A DNA stretch of 64,000 bases. Source: Deinococcus rubellus. GTDB taxonomy: Bacteria > Deinococcota > Deinococci > Deinococcales > Deinococcaceae. Shown piece after piece: positions 22,877 to 32,666 of this stretch (within the stretch, counting starts at the first letter, position 1; each line of letters opens with the position of its first letter). The notes under the pieces were generated by a model, which saw only the letters and a program-made list of their open reading frames with translations, had not been told where the DNA came from and ran no database searches. A program made the position numbers and the translations under genes. The stretch covers positions 2,134,001 to 2,198,000 of the forward strand of contig NZ_CP104213.1 of NCBI RefSeq assembly GCF_025244745.1, in the 5' to 3' direction.

Positions 22877-22909
22877 TTCAGCCCTGAGCCACCTGGTTTC
22901 AGGGCTGAA
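22877..22909. terminator. Hairpin between convergent natB and the beta-lactamase-like gene
   Basis: TTCAGCCCTGA and TCAGGGCTGAA form an 11-bp perfect stem with an 11-base loop. There is no T tract on either side. It overlaps the last codons of the minus-strand gene and may serve as a transcription barrier or mRNA 3'-end stabiliser for both convergent genes. Confidence 0.45.
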
Positions 22910-24116
22910 CTGCTGACGCCTGAACTGGCTTGCCCCCGTCTCCCGCCACCAGAATCTCACCCAGCGCCGAGCGAATCCAGGCGAAGGCGTGGCGGGTCAG
23001 CGGCATGGTGTAGGTCTGGGCCGAGCCGTGCAGCATGAAGGCGTACACCACATGCTCACCACCTTTTGTCTTGAAGGAACCACTGAAGGTCAGAATCTTC
23101 CAGCCGTTGCCGCCCTTGCCGCCCCATTCGGCAATGGGAATGGGCAGCAGGGCCGATTTGCCGAAGCCCAGCGCCATCAGCTTGCGCTGAATGTCCTGCG
23201 AGTGCGGGCTGAGGCCGGAGCGCAAAAACTCGTGGGCGATCAGGGTGGCGAGTTCATAAGGCGTGCTGAAATTGTGGACCTTGAGGTCGTCGGCGCTGTC
23301 GTAGCGCTGATCGAAATAATCATTGAGTTTGCGCTGCACATAATCGGCCCGGTACTTCTGGGCGTCGGCATCGATGAGCTGGGCGAGTTCTTCCCGCTTC
23401 TTGCCGGTGGCGCTGGCCCACAGTTTCGTGCCGTCGAAGGTCTGCGACAGGCCCGCCTGCGCTGCCCACCAGTCCTTGGTCGGCAAAATCAGGCGGGTGC
23501 GGCACAGGCCCAGATCATCGGCCACGTTCTGCACATTCTGCAAGCCGACGGTGCGGTGTAGCAGATCGGTGGCGGTGTTGTCGGAAAACTGAATCATCCG
23601 CTCGGCCAGTTGGCGGGCGGTGCTGCCATCGAAGGGGTACGCACCGAGGCTCTGGGTTTGCCTGGTCACGCTGAACTTCTCGTTGAGGTCGAGCTTGCCC
23701 GCATCCACCTGTCGCAGCAGCGCCCACAGCACCGCCTGTTTGTAGGTACTCGCCAGCGGAAACTCACTGTCAGGCGAATACGAGACGGCCCGGAGTGGCT
23801 GCAAGGTTTGCGGATCAATCACGGCCACATACAGCCCCAATTGACCATTGAGCGCGGCGGGCGGCGGTGGCGCTCTTAGGGCGGGCGGAGCCGTCGGGCA
23901 CCCGGCGAGCGGCGGCTCCGCCGCTGTCTGGCTGGTCGGCGTCTGATCTACCGCAGATTGGACAGAAGGTCGGCCCAGCGGGGTTGCGGGAATCTGGGCG
24001 CTGGCGAGGGTGGGCGCGGTAGAAGCCACCGACTGGGCCTCGTTCCAGCGCAGCGCCGAGTAACCGAGACCAAGCGCGCCCACCAGCAAGAGGTAGCGAC
24101 CAACTTTAAGGGTCAT
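22899..24116 (-). CDS. Secreted class-A beta-lactamase-like serine hydrolase
   Basis: A 405-residue exported protein: N-terminal membrane/signal segment, a Pro/Thr-rich spacer of about 60 residues, then a beta-lactamase fold. The active-site motifs are ASTYKQ (SxxK), FSDNTATD (SDN loop) and [10 protein letters not shown], which stands where KTG would be. Family motifs support an acyl-serine hydrolase, but the altered KTG and long insertions make real beta-lactamase activity uncertain; a cell-wall role is possible. It is 7 bases downstream of degV. Confidence 0.8.
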   Translation of the reverse strand: MTLKVGRYLLLVGALGLGYSALRWNEAQSVASTAPTLASAQIPATPLGRPSVQSAVDQTPTSQTAAEPPLAGCPTAPPALRAPPPPAALNGQLGLYVAVIDPQTLQPLRAVSYSPDSEFPLASTYKQAVLWALLRQVDAGKLDLNEKFSVTRQTQSLGAYPFDGSTARQLAERMIQFSDNTATDLLHRTVGLQNVQNVADDLGLCRTRLILPTKDWWAAQAGLSQTFDGTKLWASATGKKREELAQLIDADAQKYRADYVQRKLNDYFDQRYDSADDLKVHNFSTPYELATLIAHEFLRSGLSPHSQDIQRKLMALGFGKSALLPIPIAEWGGKGGNGWKILTFSGSFKTKGGEHVVYAFMLHGSAQTYTMPLTRHAFAWIRSALGEILVAGDGGKPVQASAVQP

Positions 24117-24123
24117 AACCGAT

Positions 24124-24966
24124 TTAAGGGTTGAGAGGTTCCATCACGATGCCGTAGCTGCCCGGCCCGAGATGGGTGCCGACCACCGCGCCGAAATCAA
24201 ACGTGCCCCTGTCCTCATAGTCCGCGCCGACCAGCCCCGAGCGCAGCTCCGCGACGTTGCTGTCACCGCCGGGCGTCATCACGAAGGCAAAGCGCGAGGG
24301 GCCGAATTTGCTGATGTAGTCGCGGGCCTGACCGACCAGGTTGGCGGTGGCTTTTTTCTGACCCCGCTCACGCCCTGACGATTCCACCCGTCCGCCCTTG
24401 ACCGACAGGATCGGCTTGATGTTGAGCAGGCCGCCGAGCAGGGCCTGTGCACCGCCGATCCGCCCGTTGCGGCGCAAAAACTCCAGCGTTTCGACGGTAA
24501 AGACGATGTAGCCCTTGGCGCTGATCTGCTCTATGGTCGCCACGATTTCGGCCATGCTGCAGCCCGCCTGGGCCATCTCAGCGGCGCGAATCGCCAGCAT
24601 GCCCAGCGCCATACTGGTGGTGTGGGTATCCAGCACTGTGACCTTGCCACCGAAGTCCTGGGCCGCCAGCCGGGCACTGCCCACCGTACCGGAGAGCTGG
24701 CCGCTGATGTGCAGGCTCAGCACCTCGTCCGCCGTTTTGAGGGCCTCGGTGTAGACAGCAGCGAACTCGGCAGGACTGGGCTGGCTGGTGGAAGGAATTT
24801 TCTGGCCTTCCTTGACCCCCTTGAAGAGCTGACCGAGCTTGATGTCGATGCCGTCACGGTGCATCTCACCGCCAAACAGGACGTACAGCGGCACGCTGAT
24901 GATGTGGTGGCGCTCTCTCAACTCCGCCGAGAGGTCGCTCGTCGAGTCGGTCACAATAGCAATCAT
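24124..24966 (-). CDS. DegV-family fatty-acid-binding protein
   Basis: A 280-residue protein with the DegV pattern: [10 protein letters not shown] start, [24 protein letters not shown] and [31 protein letters not shown]. The family (FakB) holds a fatty acid for phosphorylation by the kinase FakA, which is not in this window. TAAAGT and then GGAGGA lead straight into the ATG at 24966. Confidence 0.92.
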   Translation of the reverse strand: MIAIVTDSTSDLSAELRERHHIISVPLYVLFGGEMHRDGIDIKLGQLFKGVKEGQKIPSTSQPSPAEFAAVYTEALKTADEVLSLHISGQLSGTVGSARLAAQDFGGKVTVLDTHTTSMALGMLAIRAAEMAQAGCSMAEIVATIEQISAKGYIVFTVETLEFLRRNGRIGGAQALLGGLLNIKPILSVKGGRVESSGRERGQKKATANLVGQARDYISKFGPSRFAFVMTPGGDSNVAELRSGLVGADYEDRGTFDFGAVVGTHLGPGSYGIVMEPLNP

Positions 24967-25031
24967 TCCTCCACTTTAGCGGATTGCCGGGGCGGCGTCT
25001 GAGTGGGCGAGGCCAGCAGCAGCAGGTCAGG

Positions 25032-25063
25032 CACCCTCTAGACTGGTCACCCTCTAAACTGGG
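25032..25063 (+). repeat. Tandem 16-bp repeat that doubles the -10 box
   Basis: Two adjacent copies, CACCCTCTAGACTGGT and CACCCTCTAAACTGGG (14 of 16 identical), each with a -10-like hexamer (TAGACT, TAAACT). The second hexamer is 7 bases before the ATG of the AAA+ gene and suits a leaderless start; the first would give a transcript 16 bases longer. Confidence 0.6.
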
Positions 25064-25067
25064 CGGC

Positions 25068-26330
25068 ATGGTGCATGACAGCGTGATCGCGGCCCTCAGA
25101 CTCGCCGCCGAGCAGGACCCCGGCAATCCCGAGTTGCGTCTGCACCTGGCCGATCTGCTGCTGCAAGCCGGGAAAGCAGAGGCCGCGCTTGAGCAGGCCC
25201 GAGCGGCCCTGAACCGCGAACCCGACAATGTGAGGGCGCTCCGCCTGGCCGCCTGGGCCGCCGACGAGGCGGGCGAAACCGACGCCGCCCAGCGCTACCA
25301 CCGCCTCCACGACGCCTTGACCGGCGTAGTGCAGGGCACGGCGCAGGGCGTGGCCGCGCCTGTGAACACGCCGCTGCGGGCCGAGGTCTTCCCTGATCCG
25401 GCGAACGAACCGGAACCCGGCAGCGCTGCCGAGCAAAACGCCGCCGATCAGCGCTGGGACTTGCAGACGCCCCGCGTGACGCTCGCAGATGTGTCGGGCA
25501 TGCAGGCAGTCAAACAGCGGCTGGAACTCGCCCTGCTCGCGCCGCTTCGTAACCCCGAACTGCTCAAGATGTACGGATCGGCCCTGCGCGGCGGACTGCT
25601 GCTCTACGGCCCACCCGGCTGCGGCAAGACGTTTATCGCGCGGGCAGTGGCCGGTGAGCTGAACGCCAGATTTATCAACGTGGGCCTGTCGGACGTGCTG
25701 GACATGTATCTGGGCCAGAGCGAGCGCAACCTGAGTGACGTGTTCGCGCTGGCCCGCCGCCGCGCACCCTGCGTGCTGTTTCTGGACGAGGTGGACGCGC
25801 TGGGCCGCCGCCGTTCTCAAATGCGCCACAGCGCCGCCAACGTGGTGGGGCAACTGCTCTCAGAGCTGGACGGAGCCAAGGCCAGCAACGAGGGCGTGTT
25901 CGTGCTGGCCGCCACCAACAGCCCCTGGGACGTTGACCCCGCGCTGAGGCGTCCGGGGAGATTCGACCGCACCCTGCTGGTCTTGCCGCCGGACCTGGAG
26001 GCGCGGCGGCACCTGCTGGAACTCGAACTGCGCTCGCGGCCCACCGAGGCGCTGGATTTGCCCGCCATCGCCGCCAGAACCGGGGAGTTTTCCGGTGCGG
26101 ACCTGAGCCATCTGGTCAGTTCGGCCACCGAGCTGGCGATGCAGGACGCCATCCGGCAGGGAAAAGTGCGGCCCATTCGCCAGGCCGACTTCATCCGTGC
26201 TTTGAAAGAAGTGCGGCCCAGCACCCGCACCTGGTTCGAAACCGCCAGGAACGCCGCCCAGTTCGCCAACGAGGACGGCGAGTACGACGACCTGCTGGCA
26301 CACCTGCGCGGCAAACCGAGCGGGCGCTGA
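25068..26330 (+). CDS. AAA+ ATPase with N-terminal TPR-like repeats
   Basis: A 420-residue protein. Residues 1-85 are TPR-like helical pairs, then a variable linker, then one AAA+ module: Walker A GPPGCGKT (181-188), Walker B CVLFLDEVDALG (about 230-240), the second region of homology ATNSPWDVDPALRRPGRFDR with its arginine fingers, and a C-terminal helical lid. The AAA core resembles Cdc48/FtsH-type unfoldases, but no protease or membrane segment is attached. The TPR part probably binds a substrate or partner. A TPR membrane protein follows 10 bases downstream and may be that partner. Confidence 0.85.
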   Translation: MVHDSVIAALRLAAEQDPGNPELRLHLADLLLQAGKAEAALEQARAALNREPDNVRALRLAAWAADEAGETDAAQRYHRLHDALTGVVQGTAQGVAAPVNTPLRAEVFPDPANEPEPGSAAEQNAADQRWDLQTPRVTLADVSGMQAVKQRLELALLAPLRNPELLKMYGSALRGGLLLYGPPGCGKTFIARAVAGELNARFINVGLSDVLDMYLGQSERNLSDVFALARRRAPCVLFLDEVDALGRRRSQMRHSAANVVGQLLSELDGAKASNEGVFVLAATNSPWDVDPALRRPGRFDRTLLVLPPDLEARRHLLELELRSRPTEALDLPAIAARTGEFSGADLSHLVSSATELAMQDAIRQGKVRPIRQADFIRALKEVRPSTRTWFETARNAAQFANEDGEYDDLLAHLRGKPSGR

Positions 26331-26340
26331 GGCCTGAGCC

Positions 26341-27447
26341 GTGACCCAATTCGACGCCCCCGAAACACTCAGCAGTACGGAGCAGGCCTGGCCACGCATT
26401 CTGGCGCTGCTGGATCTGGGCCGCCCCCGCGAGGCTGCCGCCGAGACCACCAGAGCGCTGGCCCACACTCCCGACGACGCCCTGTTGTGGCGACTGCTCA
26501 GCCAGATTTACGCCGATCTGAACGACTACCCGCAGGCGCTCGAAGCCGCGCAGCGCGCGGTTCGCCTTGGTCCCACCGACAGTCACTCGTACCTGACCCT
26601 GGGCCTCTCACTCTGGAACGCCCAAGTGCGGGGGTTGACCTTTGGACGCTTCCGGCGTTGGTCGGGCGCATGGAAAGCCGCTGAACCGGCGCTGGCGGCA
26701 ATGCGTGAAGCGCTCAGGCTCGACCCCGACAACGCCGACGCCCTCGCCTCGCTCTCGCAACTGCACCTGATGATGAATCAGCCCAAACTGGCCCAGGCGC
26801 ACGCCACCGCCGCCTTGCAGCTTGAACCGCAGCACCGCATGGCCCAGATTTTTCTGGCCCAGGCGCTGCTGGACCTCCGGCAACTCGGGGCAGCCGAGGA
26901 GATTCTGCGCACGCTCCTCCTCAATGATCCAAACTTCGTCCCGGCGCTGCACCTGCTCTCGCGGGTCAGCTTAAGGCGGGGCCGCGCCGAGGAAGCCTTC
27001 ACGGCGGCGCTGGCAGCCGTCAGGGTCGATCCCGCCAACGCCGGGGCACAGGAGCATTTCAAAACGCTGGTCCACGATTACCTGCCGTTTCCGTTTTCCC
27101 AGCGCTCTCCAGCCTGGCGCGTAGTGATCATTCCCCAGGCCGTGATTCTGGTGCCTGTTGCGGCGCTGGGCGTCTGGGCTCGCACGCTCTACCGGGTACG
27201 CAAACTCAGCCCACACACCAGGGCGCAGATCCGGCGGGTGCGCGTTTACAACTTCAGCTGGCGCAGTCCGTCCGTCCTTTATCTGGTCTTGTGGGCCGTC
27301 ATCTTCGCCCTGCTCCTCACCGTGGGGCGTCTGCCTGCCAGGCTTCAACCGGCCGCCAACACCTTCGTCGGCGCGCTCATCATGGCCGCTCTTTTCGGTA
27401 GCTTTCTTTGGCTCGCCTTCCGGAGGGTGCGGGGGCGCTCCCAGTAA
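26341..27447 (+). CDS. TPR protein with C-terminal membrane helices
   Basis: A 368-residue protein, GTG start. Residues 15-245 contain about six TPR-like units (AxxxLxLxPxxxxA pattern). Three hydrophobic helices follow (about 262-282, 310-327 and 335-355). The 10-base gap to the AAA+ gene suggests one transcription unit and perhaps a membrane anchor for the ATPase; no direct evidence for that beyond position. Confidence 0.75.
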   Translation: MTQFDAPETLSSTEQAWPRILALLDLGRPREAAAETTRALAHTPDDALLWRLLSQIYADLNDYPQALEAAQRAVRLGPTDSHSYLTLGLSLWNAQVRGLTFGRFRRWSGAWKAAEPALAAMREALRLDPDNADALASLSQLHLMMNQPKLAQAHATAALQLEPQHRMAQIFLAQALLDLRQLGAAEEILRTLLLNDPNFVPALHLLSRVSLRRGRAEEAFTAALAAVRVDPANAGAQEHFKTLVHDYLPFPFSQRSPAWRVVIIPQAVILVPVAALGVWARTLYRVRKLSPHTRAQIRRVRVYNFSWRSPSVLYLVLWAVIFALLLTVGRLPARLQPAANTFVGALIMAALFGSFLWLAFRRVRGRSQ

Positions 27448-27529
27448 TTTTGCCCACGCCAGTGACAGCAGCATTCAGTGTTGAGCGAACCGGGCCAGGA
27501 CCGTTTGCGCGCTGTTTGCTGTTGCCCGC

Positions 27530-28111
27530 TCAGGGATGCGGCGGCGTGACCGGCGTGGGAATCACGTAGACCGGCACCGAGGTGGTCGTCTCGGTCTGGG
27601 TGGTTTCCACGGTGACGCTGCTGCTCGGCGTCGGCACGGATCGCGTGCCCGTATTGCCAGAAACGGGCACAGTCTGGTTGGGCTGGGTCTGATTGGGTTG
27701 GGGCGGGCGGCTGCGGCTCAGTTTGACAGTGAAGGTCAGCACGCCGGTCTTGAGAAAGCCGTCAAGCTTGTCGCCCTGCACGCGGGCACTCAGTGTTCCG
27801 GCCTGGCGGCTGGTGCTGAAGAGCTTGAGATCGATCATGCCGCTGTTGGCATCGAAGGGACGGAAGGTGCCGCTGGCCGAGTAGACGTTGCCGTTGCTGG
27901 TGCGCGTCAGCACACCGTCGGCCCGCCCGGTGCGTCCGTTGACGTTGAGCAGCAACTGATACGGCGCGGGAATCGGTCCCAGACTGGCGGTGCCCACATA
28001 GTTGCCCGATAGCGCCGAGTAGTCCGGGCCTCGGCTCTGGGTGGGGACGCAGGCGGCCAGCGTCAGGGCGGGAAGCAGCAAGGCAGGGAGCAGGGCAGAC
28101 GAGCGGCGCAT
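27530..28111 (-). CDS. Lipoprotein, unknown function
   Basis: A 193-residue protein with a lipobox (LTLAAC, Cys about residue 21). The mature part has a beta-rich domain of about 100 residues and then a low-complexity Gln/Asn/Pro/Thr tail with NQTQPNQT and TTQTETTTS tracts. No family recognised. Confidence 0.65.
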   Translation of the reverse strand: MRRSSALLPALLLPALTLAACVPTQSRGPDYSALSGNYVGTASLGPIPAPYQLLLNVNGRTGRADGVLTRTSNGNVYSASGTFRPFDANSGMIDLKLFSTSRQAGTLSARVQGDKLDGFLKTGVLTFTVKLSRSRPPQPNQTQPNQTVPVSGNTGTRSVPTPSSSVTVETTQTETTTSVPVYVIPTPVTPPHP

Positions 28112-28290
28112 GGCGGCAGGCTAGCTTGCCCTCATGAAGACGATCTGACCGAGCAGCCGCACGAATGCTCAGGAAGGCCGGCGCTCAGGTCTATTCTGGT
28201 CAGGCCGAAGGCCGAGATCGATGCCCTGAGAGCCAACCAACCACCGAAAGGGAAAGTGGTTTCGAGGAATGCAGCCCTAGAGGAGAACCC

Positions 28291-29334
28291 ATGAACCTGA
28301 CCGACTACCGCACATTGGGCCGAAGTGGACTGATCGTCAGCCCACTGGCCCTCGGTACCATGACCTTCGGCAACCAAAGCTGGGGATCGTCCGACGCCGT
28401 ATCCGAGCAGATTTTTAACACTTACCTGGATGCGGGCGGCAATTTTATTGACACTGCCGATGTGTATTCCGGCGGTCGCAGTGAGGAACTCGTCGGCCAG
28501 CTCATTGCCGGGCGCAGCGCACGTGACCGGGTGGTGCTGGCGACCAAATTCGGCTTCAACGCCGAGAAAGGCAATCCTCACGCGGGCGGCAACGGGCGCA
28601 AACAGATCTACCGGGCGCTGGAAGGCTCTTTGAAGCGCCTCGGCACCGATTATGTTGACCTCTACTGGTTGCACGTCTACGACATGGTGACGCCCGTGGA
28701 GGAGGTGCTGCACACGCTGGGCGATCTGGTGCGCTCAGGGCGCGTCCGCTACTTCGGCTTCTCGGACATGCCCGCCTGGTACGCCATCAAAGCAGCGACG
28801 CTGGCGCAGGTGCGGGGCGTCCCCGGCCCGGTTGCCATGCAGATGGAATACTCACTGGTGGCCCGCCAGATTGAGGGCGAACACCGCCCCGCCGCCCGCG
28901 AAGGCGGTCTGGGTATTGTGCCGTGGAGTCCACTGGCGGGCGGTTTTCTCGCCGGAAAATACAGGCAGGGCGAGGACAACGGCAAGCGGGGCCGTCTGAG
29001 CGGGAGCAATCCATTTTCGGGACCGTTTACCAAATTCACCGAGCGCAACTGGCAGATTCTGGACGCCCTGCGCACCGTCGCCGAGGAAATCGGGCGACCC
29101 CCTGCGCAGGTGGCGCTGGCCTGGGCAGTGGCGCAGCCTGGCATCGCGTCCACACTCATCGGGGCCAGCAAAGTCTCGCAGCTTGAGGACAACCTGGCTG
29201 CGCTGGAGATCAATCTGACGCCGCCGCAATTGGAGACGCTCAACACGGTCAGCTCACCGGGGCTGGACTTCTTCTCGGCGGGATTGCGTCAGGTGGTGTT
29301 CGGCGGGGTAGACGTCAGGGGCTGGAACGATTGA
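28291..29334 (+). CDS. Aldo/keto reductase
   Basis: A 347-residue NADPH-dependent oxidoreductase. The catalytic tetrad is visible as Asp in FIDTADVYS with Tyr, Lys in ATKFGF and His in YWLHVYD; the NADP phosphate region STLIGASKVSQLEDNL is near the C-terminus. It resembles the YajO/YhdN-type subgroup; substrate unknown. GAGGAG lies 6 bases before the ATG. The 3' end overlaps the convergent nucleotidyltransferase gene by 20 bases. Confidence 0.9.
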   Translation: MNLTDYRTLGRSGLIVSPLALGTMTFGNQSWGSSDAVSEQIFNTYLDAGGNFIDTADVYSGGRSEELVGQLIAGRSARDRVVLATKFGFNAEKGNPHAGGNGRKQIYRALEGSLKRLGTDYVDLYWLHVYDMVTPVEEVLHTLGDLVRSGRVRYFGFSDMPAWYAIKAATLAQVRGVPGPVAMQMEYSLVARQIEGEHRPAAREGGLGIVPWSPLAGGFLAGKYRQGEDNGKRGRLSGSNPFSGPFTKFTERNWQILDALRTVAEEIGRPPAQVALAWAVAQPGIASTLIGASKVSQLEDNLAALEINLTPPQLETLNTVSSPGLDFFSAGLRQVVFGGVDVRGWND

Positions 29335-30100
29335 CTCCAACTTCTCCGAGCTGTGACGCCCAGACAGTGAAGCCCTGAACCTCGGTGTTGGTTTCGGGGT
29401 CAACTCCAGCGTCGTTTTTCCAGGCGGCTGAACGCGCCACCAGCTCGCGCCAGGGTTCGGGCAGGTTAAGCAGCGCCCAGCGCACGGCGGCAGGTTTGCT
29501 GCCCAGTTGGCCGGTTTGCAGGGTGTTCAGCATGCGGCAGATGGTTTCCACGGCGTAGGCCGCGTGGCCCCGGTGTGACCAGCCCGGATCGTCCAGCGTG
29601 GTGGCAAAGGCGTGCCAGTCGCGCAGACGGCCCAGCACGGCGCGTCGCACCTGCCCGGCGCTGACCGGCTCAAACAGCGTTTCTGGCGGCGGGCCATGAA
29701 CTGTGCTCTCACCATTCAACATCGCCCAGCGTTCCAGCACCCAGTTTTCGCCGTGCGGCTGCGCCTCAAGCACACCGCTGCCCCGGTAGAGCGTCGACCA
29801 GCGCTCATCCGGCGTCCAGCGCCGGGCGGCAGCGCGGGGCCAGTACGCGAGTTCAAGTTCACGGGCGTAACGGTTGGACGAGGCAGCCAGACGCAGGTGC
29901 ATCGCCGCCAGCGCTTCCAATTCGGCAGCACTCAGGGCTGTTTCGGTGACGCACAGCGCGTCCACGTCACTGGTCAGCGGGTCAAAGTCGCCTGTGACGA
30001 GCGAGCCGCGCAGATACAGGCCCAGCAGGTTCGCGCCGAGGACGGCTTGTTGCCCGGCCAGAAGCTCGGTGAGCAGGGCGGTGACCTCGCCCGGAATCAC
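29315..30100 (-). CDS. Aminoglycoside-adenylyltransferase-like nucleotidyltransferase
   Basis: A 261-residue protein with an N-terminal nucleotidyltransferase domain: [23 protein letters not shown] gives the GS motif and the D-x-D metal pair. The C-terminal helical region resembles the DUF4111 domain of ANT(3'')-type enzymes. It may modify an aminoglycoside or another hydroxyl compound. Its start overlaps the end of hisG by 4 bases, so it is co-transcribed with histidine genes, an unexpected partner for a resistance enzyme. Confidence 0.75.
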   Translation of the reverse strand: MIPGEVTALLTELLAGQQAVLGANLLGLYLRGSLVTGDFDPLTSDVDALCVTETALSAAELEALAAMHLRLAASSNRYARELELAYWPRAAARRWTPDERWSTLYRGSGVLEAQPHGENWVLERWAMLNGESTVHGPPPETLFEPVSAGQVRRAVLGRLRDWHAFATTLDDPGWSHRGHAAYAVETICRMLNTLQTGQLGSKPAAVRWALLNLPEPWRELVARSAAWKNDAGVDPETNTEVQGFTVWASQLGEVGVNRSSP

Positions 30101-30732
30101 GCCTCTGTCAATTCCCGCAGCCGCGCGATCAGGGGGCGCAGCATCTCGCGCTTGAGCTTGAGCGCCGTGCGGTTGACCACGAAGCGGGCAGTGGAGTGCA
30201 TCACCACCTCGCGTTCCTCCAGATTGTTGGCGACCAGGGTGCTGCCGGTCTGCACCAGATCGACCACCGCGTCGGCCAGCCCGGTGAGGCAGGCGAGTTC
30301 GATGTTGCCGCTGAGCTTGACGACTTCGGCGCTCAGACCCCGGCGGGCCAGATACTCGCGGGTCAGGCGCGGATATTTGCTGGCGACCCGGTTGATCGGC
30401 CCCAAGACTCCCACCTCGCGGATCAGGCTCAGGCGGCAGGCGCTGAACCCCAGATCCACCGGTTCGTAGACGCTTCTGCCGCTCTCGGCCAGCACATCCT
30501 TGCCGACCACACCCGCGTCGGCCACCCCCAGGTCCACGTACACCGGCACATCCTGATTGCGGAGTTCCAGAACCTGCACGCCGTTCATGTCAAATCTCAG
30601 GGCGCGGCTCTTTTCGGGCAGGTAGAGGGGTAACCCGGCGCGGGCGAGCAGGTCAATGGCCTCCTCGAAGATGCGGCCTTTGGGCAGGGCCAGCGTCAGC
30701 CCCGCCGGGTTGAATGTGGGCGCAGGATTCAC
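30097..30732 (-). CDS. hisG: ATP phosphoribosyltransferase, short catalytic form
   Basis: Catalyses the first step of histidine synthesis (ATP + PRPP to phosphoribosyl-ATP). With 211 residues it lacks the C-terminal regulatory domain, so it is the short form that needs HisZ. Visible motifs are [12 protein letters not shown] at the start, [16 protein letters not shown] [14 protein letters not shown], and the PRPP loop [14 protein letters not shown]. It overlaps hisZ by 4 bases (ATGA). Confidence 0.95.
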   Translation of the reverse strand: MNPAPTFNPAGLTLALPKGRIFEEAIDLLARAGLPLYLPEKSRALRFDMNGVQVLELRNQDVPVYVDLGVADAGVVGKDVLAESGRSVYEPVDLGFSACRLSLIREVGVLGPINRVASKYPRLTREYLARRGLSAEVVKLSGNIELACLTGLADAVVDLVQTGSTLVANNLEEREVVMHSTARFVVNRTALKLKREMLRPLIARLRELTEA

Positions 30733-31895
30733 GCTTCTTCCTCGACTGAAGAAAACGACTCACCGCGCACCATCCGCCGGAGTCCCCGCGCCGCCGCGTA
30801 GCGCCGCAACTCCGCTGCGTCATCGGTCCAGGCCCGCTCGGCCACCAAGCCCAGCGCCTGGGCGTGGCGCACCCCGGCCTCGTCGAGCGCCAGCACCGCC
30901 TCACGCTCGGGCGGCAGATGGCGGGCCGCCACCTCGGTCAGCCGCTCCAGACCCACCGCGAAGCCCGCGCCCGGCCACCCGCCCGCCCGCCCGCCGTAGC
31001 GCCCACCACCCAGCAGCGACTGAGGATGACCCGCCGCGTAGGCCCGGAAGGTGTAGCCGCTGTAATAGCCGTAACGGCGGCTCATGCCGAGGTCAAACAG
31101 CAGTCTGTTGGGGCCGAACACCTGGGCAATCGCCGCCAGGTCGTCCAGCGCCGCCGTCGCCCGAGCGCCCAGCGGCAGGGCGCGGGCCATCGCCAGCACC
31201 TCGGGGCCGCCGTAGAGGTCCATCACCGCGTGCAGGGTGTGGCCGAGGTCGGCATTGAGGTTGTGCGCCTTGAGTCCCGCCGCCAGATCGGGGCCGCTCT
31301 TGCGGTCCACCGCGTCGTGCAGAGCGTCGCGCGCCGCGCCGATGATGCCCGCGTCTTCCAGCAGGCCGTCCACGAAACCGGGATGACCGACTTCCAGTTG
31401 CGCGGCCACGCCGACGGCCCGCAGCGCCGACTCGGCCACCTCCAGCAGTTCGGCGTCGGCCTGCGGGCTGCGGACCCCGATCAGTTCGGCTCCCACCTGG
31501 GTAAACTCGCGCAGGTGACCGAGTTCGCTGGCCTGGGCACGCAGCCACAACCGCCCCGCGTATTGCAGCCGCAGCGGAAACGGTCCCTCAGGAAAGCGCC
31601 TGCGGGCCAGCTGGACAATGGCGGTGGTGAATTCGCTTCGCAGGGCCAGCACCGAGCCGCCCACATCGATCAGCTTGAAGGCGGCGGCGTCCTGCGGGTG
31701 CGCGGCGTCCTGAAATTCCAGGGTCGGCACGTCCACGCCCCGGTAGCCGTGCCGGGCGAAGTGGCCCGAGAGCTGGGCGCGTAGATATTCGCGCCAGGCC
31801 CATTCGGGCGGCAGCACGTCGCGGGTGCCTTCGGGGAGGGTCACTGGGCCGGTCTCATCTGGGTTGGTTTCATCTGGGCTGGTTTCATCTGGCAT
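30729..31895 (-). CDS. hisZ: ATP phosphoribosyltransferase regulatory subunit (HisRS-like)
   Basis: A 388-residue histidyl-tRNA-synthetase-like protein without an anticodon-binding domain. It keeps the class II core ([32 protein letters not shown] as motif 2 region; [18 protein letters not shown] motif 3 region) but sits with short hisG, as HisZ does. It binds HisG in a hetero-octamer and gives histidine feedback. The N-terminus has a small imperfect repeat ([14 protein letters not shown]) encoded by near-identical 15-base units. Confidence 0.9.
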   Translation of the reverse strand: MPDETSPDETNPDETGPVTLPEGTRDVLPPEWAWREYLRAQLSGHFARHGYRGVDVPTLEFQDAAHPQDAAAFKLIDVGGSVLALRSEFTTAIVQLARRRFPEGPFPLRLQYAGRLWLRAQASELGHLREFTQVGAELIGVRSPQADAELLEVAESALRAVGVAAQLEVGHPGFVDGLLEDAGIIGAARDALHDAVDRKSGPDLAAGLKAHNLNADLGHTLHAVMDLYGGPEVLAMARALPLGARATAALDDLAAIAQVFGPNRLLFDLGMSRRYGYYSGYTFRAYAAGHPQSLLGGGRYGGRAGGWPGAGFAVGLERLTEVAARHLPPEREAVLALDEAGVRHAQALGLVAERAWTDDAAELRRYAAARGLRRMVRGESFSSVEEEA

Positions 31896-32011
31896 GGCCG
31901 GGCACAGGAAAGTGAAGGATCAAAACGGAGCGTCCAAAGCATCGCCGGGCATGATAGCGCCGCCCCGCCGGGGCCGGGCGTCCTCATTCACCTGCTCTAT
32001 AGTGCTTCTCA

Positions 32012-32578
32012 ATGCTGCGCCCTTCCCTGCTTCTCGCCGCCCTGCCGCTGCTGCTGATCGGCTGCGCCCGCGAGGTCGATCAGTTCAAGCCGCACATCAT
32101 CATCATCAGTCCCGAGGGCGGCGCAATCAGTGCCAACAAGAGCTTTACCCTCAAGGGCTACGTGCTCGATGACCGCGCCGTCGCCCTGCTGCTGGTCCAG
32201 GGCGAGAAGGTGCCGATCAAGGCGGGCAGCAAGATCGCGCCGTTTACCTACCAGACCAGCCTCAAGGGCAACGCCAGCACCCTCAGCCTGGTGGCGCTCG
32301 ACAGTTCTGGCAACAAGACCACGCTCGATTTGCCGCTGAGAATCGACACCACCCCGCCTGTCATCCGGGTGACCAGCTTGGAGCGCGACGGCAAGGTCAT
32401 CCGGGTAAGCGGCGTCGTGACCGACAACGCCAGCGTGGCCCAAGTGTCGGTGGACGGCAGCGTGATCAACACCACCCCCGGCACCAGCACCGAGTTCTAT
32501 GCCGAGACCAGCGGCGAGTACGCCGACATTCAGGCCAAAGACGGCGCGGGCAACGTGACGAACCTGCGGGCGAGGTAG
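32012..32578 (+). CDS. Lipoprotein with Ig-like beta domains
   Basis: A 188-residue protein with lipobox LLLIGC (Cys about 18). The rest is beta-rich, with two Big/Ig-like segments (SPEGGAISANKSFTLKGYV; DTTPPVIRVTS). Likely surface-located and adhesive or structural; function not known. TATAGT lies 8 bases before the ATG, so the mRNA is probably leaderless. Confidence 0.7.
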   Translation: MLRPSLLLAALPLLLIGCAREVDQFKPHIIIISPEGGAISANKSFTLKGYVLDDRAVALLLVQGEKVPIKAGSKIAPFTYQTSLKGNASTLSLVALDSSGNKTTLDLPLRIDTTPPVIRVTSLERDGKVIRVSGVVTDNASVAQVSVDGSVINTTPGTSTEFYAETSGEYADIQAKDGAGNVTNLRAR

Positions 32579-32666
32579 AACGGGCACGGAACATTGAGCC
32601 TGCACACCCGGCCACAATCGTGTCCGGCAGCGCCTATCCTGGCGGGCCAGCTTGTTAGCGTGAGGC

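Noticed and set aside
22877..22909. Attenuator or riboswitch
   Set aside because: It lies between two convergent gene ends, not in a leader, and has no alternative pairing; a simple 3' hairpin is enough.
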